From assembly GCA_025363295.1 (NCBI GenBank), contig JANYEC010000082.1, positions 1 through 64,000 of the forward strand: DNA of 64,000 nt. The letters are read 5' to 3'. Below the pieces are notes generated by a model, which saw only the letters and a program-made list of their open reading frames with translations, did no database searches and had not been told where the DNA came from. This DNA comes from Akkermansiaceae bacterium. GTDB lineage: Bacteria; Verrucomicrobiota; Verrucomicrobiia; Verrucomicrobiales; Akkermansiaceae. A program made the translations under genes and the position numbers. Below, one piece after another: positions 61,227 through 64,000 of this stretch. The stretch's first letter is position 1. Each line of letters begins with the position of its first letter.

Positions 61227-62852
61227 TCACCTCGGATAGAGCGTGTCTTCCCTCTGATTGTTTTGAGGGGTGTCGTCTTGGCCCGGAGTGCCGAGGGTGA
61301 TTTTTGAATTCACATGAATCTCTTCACCTTTCGTTAGGCTACTGAGTCGGACGGGCATCGAAAAAGTCTGAATGGCACCGGGAGCGATATTCGTCGCATT
61401 GAATTTCCGACTTCCGAGTGGGGTGTTGATCTCTAAAAGGGTGTTGATGAGTTGCGAGGTGCCGCGATTTTGGACGGTCACTTCGAGTTCGTCGTTCATG
61501 CCGACACCCGCTGCTTTGACAATCCGCTGGTCGGTGATTGCGCCATCCACGATTCCAGGCACGCTACGGTTCATCACGCGAGCCATGTTCAGGATTCCCA
61601 CGCCGAATTCGGAGTCCGGGCCGGGAAGCCCAGCTTCATCGGAATAACTCATCACAATTTCCGCGGCTTGTCTGGCACTCATGGTAATGCCATATCCATT
61701 CGACATAGTGGCGGCAATCGCTCCGGTGACGATCGGCGCGCTAGCAGATGTCCCGCTGATTTTCGCATACCGATCTCCCGGCCATGCTGCATTAATCGCA
61801 TAACCGGGCGCGGTGACGGATAAATAGGTGCCGTAGTTAGAGAAATCCAGATGCTCGCCACGAGCATCGACCGCCCCCACGCTGATCACACTCGGATAGG
61901 CGGCCGGATAACAAGCGTCCTCCTGCTCTGAGTTTCCAGAAGCGGCGACAATGACGACGTTTTGGTCGCGGGCTAACAAAACAGCCTCCTCAATGAGCGG
62001 ATTATTTTCTCTCGTACCCATTGAGATGTTGATGATTTGCACCTTGGCATCCAGCGCTGCAAGAATGCCCGCAGCGAGTGCGAAAGAATCCGCCTTTCCT
62101 GTTTCATCACCTACCCGGATCGAGACCAAGTCCGCTGCCGGTGCGACTCCGGGAGCGGTGGGGCTATTTCCCGCGATCAATGAAGCCACTGCGGTTCCAT
62201 GGCCAAAGGTGTCATTTAAATTTTCTGGAAATGGGGTGATGGCGATGGACTTGGATAGACCGGGCAGATCCGGATGCGGGACAATGCCGCTGTCGATCAC
62301 CGCAATCCTAACACCCGCGCCCCACGATGAATTATCCGAATGGATGCCCAACCAGGGGAGGACGGAATCGCCAAAGCCGACAAGGCCATCCTGCGCAGCG
62401 AGCCCCGGCGGACTTGGTGCGGGGAGCGCGGGGAGTGAATCGTAGGTCGTGATATTCTCCCCATTGAGTAAACTTGAAAGTTCATCCCAGTCGTCGAATT
62501 TCAGTCGCATCGCCCGTAAAGAATCTAAATGATTAATGAGCCGGATCTTGCTGCCGGTGAGGGTGTAGATAAATGTCTGATAGGTTTCCTCGGAGGGGAA
62601 ACGCAGAATGATTTCGTCGGGTTTACTGCTGGCGAAAAGCTCGACCGTTGTGCCATCCCGGAATTCAGCGCGAGAGACGCGCGGGGCGGTGCTACGAATC
62701 TCGCGAGTTGGCTTGGGAGAAACGACTGACGGAAAAGAGCCTATTTTCACAGGCACTGTCGCACTTCCCAAACCACGGATCAGCCAACCGCCGACAAGCC
62801 CGCAGAACGCGAGGAGGCCTAGGATGAGGATCGGACGGAAATTGGGTTTCAT
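61227..62852 (-). CDS. Subtilisin-family (S8) serine protease
   Basis: 541 residues: an N-terminal membrane segment (about 7-27), a prodomain-like region (about 60-130), and a subtilase domain with the catalytic triad D187 (IAVIDSGIVPHPD), H218 (DTFGHGTAVASLIAG) and S369 (KISGTSASAPIVTG), and oxyanion N307 (AASGNSE). A C-terminal Ig-like domain follows (GMNDELEVTVQNRGTSQLI). It is an exported or membrane-anchored protease. Confidence 0.9.
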   Translation of the reverse strand: MKPNFRPILILGLLAFCGLVGGWLIRGLGSATVPVKIGSFPSVVSPKPTREIRSTAPRVSRAEFRDGTTVELFASSKPDEIILRFPSEETYQTFIYTLTGSKIRLINHLDSLRAMRLKFDDWDELSSLLNGENITTYDSLPALPAPSPPGLAAQDGLVGFGDSVLPWLGIHSDNSSWGAGVRIAVIDSGIVPHPDLPGLSKSIAITPFPENLNDTFGHGTAVASLIAGNSPTAPGVAPAADLVSIRVGDETGKADSFALAAGILAALDAKVQIINISMGTRENNPLIEEAVLLARDQNVVIVAASGNSEQEDACYPAAYPSVISVGAVDARGEHLDFSNYGTYLSVTAPGYAINAAWPGDRYAKISGTSASAPIVTGAIAATMSNGYGITMSARQAAEIVMSYSDEAGLPGPDSEFGVGILNMARVMNRSVPGIVDGAITDQRIVKAAGVGMNDELEVTVQNRGTSQLINTLLEINTPLGSRKFNATNIAPGAIQTFSMPVRLSSLTKGEEIHVNSKITLGTPGQDDTPQNNQREDTLYPR

Positions 62853-63017
62853 GAAAGATGAATGGTTCCGCCGAATGCAAAGATCGGTTTCTCGAACCCC
62901 CGTGAAAGGCCAGAGTTACTACCTAAGTTCCGTAACACAAACGAGTGAATCATAAACTGGCGATACTCATCTGAAAAGCCAGAATCCTGAGGCAGCAGGG
63001 TCTTGATCGCAGAATCC

Positions 63018-63806
63018 TCAGCTTAATTCCAAGGCCAAATAGGCCTCAATTTCGCGGCTAGGATCATCCGCGCGCATCAACGCCTCGCCGATCAGCACCG
63101 CATTTGCGCCCGCTTCCAAAGCACGGCGGGCGTCTTCGAGCGACTTGATTCCACTTTCAGAAACTAACAAAACATCGTCCGGCACCTCTTCCGCGAGCAC
63201 TTCGGTGGTGGCGAGATCGACGGCGAAAGTTTTCAAATTTCGGTTGTTTACACCGATCAAATCCGCACCGAGCTCAAGGGCTCGCTCCATTTCCCGCAGA
63301 TCGTGGACTTCGACGAGCACATCTAGCATGAAGGACTTCGCCTCGTCGTAAAGACGGCGCAGCGTTTGATCATCCAGCGCAGCGACGATCAGCAAAATGG
63401 CATCCGCTCCGGTCACGATGGCTTCGTGGATCTGCACCTCGTGGATCATGAAATCCTTGCGCAACAACGGCGCGGCGGAAAATTTCGAGATTTGAGTGAG
63501 GTAAGTGAGCGAGCCTTGGAAATATTTTTCGTCCGTGAGGATCGAGAGGCAGCACGCGCCGCCATCGAGGTAGCGCTTTGCCTGGCGGACAGGATCGAAA
63601 TTCGGATCGATGAGGCCCACCGAGGGCGAGGCTTTTTTAACCTCGGCAATCACGCCCAGTTTTCCCGGCCCACGGTCGAGCGCGCTGCGGAAGCCGCCGT
63701 AGTCGTTGCGTTGGAGGGCGGCTGCCCGCAACAAGGCGGCGCGGGGCATGAGGGCCTCGACCTCAAGATGCTTGGTGGCGATGATTTCAGCGAGCTTATC
63801 AGACAT
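63018..63806 (-). CDS. trpC: Indole-3-glycerol phosphate synthase
   Basis: 262 residues from ATG 63806. TIM-barrel motifs include IAEVKKASPSVG, PLLRKDF, VLVEVHDLREME, LIGVNNRNLKTF, LVSESGI and GANAVLIGEALM, covering the catalytic lysines and glutamates. It closes the indole ring from CdRP in tryptophan synthesis, the step before TrpA/TrpB. It is not next to trpA (about 50 kb away), so the trp pathway is dispersed in this genome. Confidence 0.95.
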   Translation of the reverse strand: MSDKLAEIIATKHLEVEALMPRAALLRAAALQRNDYGGFRSALDRGPGKLGVIAEVKKASPSVGLIDPNFDPVRQAKRYLDGGACCLSILTDEKYFQGSLTYLTQISKFSAAPLLRKDFMIHEVQIHEAIVTGADAILLIVAALDDQTLRRLYDEAKSFMLDVLVEVHDLREMERALELGADLIGVNNRNLKTFAVDLATTEVLAEEVPDDVLLVSESGIKSLEDARRALEAGANAVLIGEALMRADDPSREIEAYLALELS

Positions 63807-63917
63807 GGCGTGGCGCAATGGAAACTCACCGCAGCAGGAATGCCCATGGAAAATTTGTGAAATTTGGCTTGCCCGCCCCCACCCCGCATGTAGAAAGCCC
63901 TCGACGCGTTTCCCGAC

Positions 63918-63992
63918 GCGGGCGTAGCTCAGTGGTAGAGCGCCACCTTGCCAAGGTGGATGTCGTGAGTTCGAATCTCATCGCCCGCTCCA
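63918..63992 (+). tRNA. tRNA-Gly (anticodon GCC)
   Basis: A cloverleaf: acceptor GCGGGCG/CGCCCGC, D-arm GCTCAGTGGTAGAGC, anticodon stem CCACC/GGTGG with loop TTGCCAA (anticodon GCC), T-arm GTGAG/CTCAT with TTCGAAT, discriminator T, and an encoded CCA at 63990-63992. Runs of T follow directly after it. Confidence 0.96.
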
Positions 63993-64000
63993 TTTTTTTC

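Noticed and set aside
1-64000. Apparent excess of TTAG/CTAA/CTAG words and of rare codons such as TTA and CTA before A or G
   Set aside because: A rough count in the kdpD gene gives about the number expected for its base composition. Without a Markov-model test I cannot support a bias.
1-64000. CRISPR arrays, rRNA genes, prophage or integrase genes
   Set aside because: I saw no regularly spaced repeats, no rRNA-like sequence and no phage structural or integrase genes in the window.

Overview
The window looks like a chromosome segment of a verrucomicrobial bacterium (Verrucomicrobiae, Akkermansiaceae/Luteolibacter-like by inference). The reasons are a GldF/GldG/DUF4340 cluster, a secreted protein with delta-60 repeats and a C-terminal D-x-D-x-D-G...E-x-x-x-G-T tail, an NPYAPP-type membrane protein, in-frame palindromic repeats that read HRQDACA (a peptide I associate from memory with Planctomycetes/Verrucomicrobia), and a PVC-like housekeeping set. 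Most of the sequence is moderately GC-rich. The kdpD region is richer still. Bases 1-1290 are clearly AT-rich and carry Bacteroidota-like genes, so the left end is either a chimeric join or a transferred block.

Left end (1-6.4 kb): an RTX-repeat fragment, a 5'-truncated VIT1/CCC1 transporter and a Rieske protein lie in the AT-rich block. They are followed by a SIR2-like C-terminal fragment, a degenerate copy of a Clp N-domain, an AlbA_2/Schlafen-type ATPase, and a double-ring Clp ATPase gene. That Clp gene is split just after its first Walker A motif by a PIN toxin-antitoxin pair and by short palindromic repeats. Two more palindromic repeats sit in frame in its second half. The Clp stop codon overlaps kdpD, which is followed by kdpE. 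No kdpFABC genes are present.

9.8-23 kb is mostly housekeeping: a class I aminotransferase, a CPBP protease, dapF, trpA, an acyl-ACP/CoA synthetase with a degenerate PlsC-like N-terminus, phoB-phoR, a left-handed beta-helix nucleotidyltransferase-like protein, a fused siroheme-decarboxylase-like protein, the CCA-adding enzyme and recF.

23-41 kb: a 1253-residue secreted metzincin-like protein; a GldF/GldG/DUF4340 cluster without its ATPase and next to a VapBC pair; a GH3 beta-glucosidase; an HlyD-like adaptor; a DEAD-box helicase; a fatty-acid desaturase; an APH-type kinase; and a KH-domain protein with three EWDF boxes. A LysR regulator is divergent from a complete RND efflux operon, with two dyads between them.

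46-64 kb: an IS30 remnant, the tgt-yajC-secDF operon, a small secreted CxxC repeat protein with its own promoter and terminator, an AddA-like helicase-nuclease, an orphan membrane protein, a glutaminyl cyclotransferase, and a cytochrome-oxidase-maturation cluster (two Sco-like proteins, one without any copper ligands, plus DUF420). Then come a Zn-metallopeptidase, a lipoprotein, a subtilase, trpC and tRNA-Gly(GCC).
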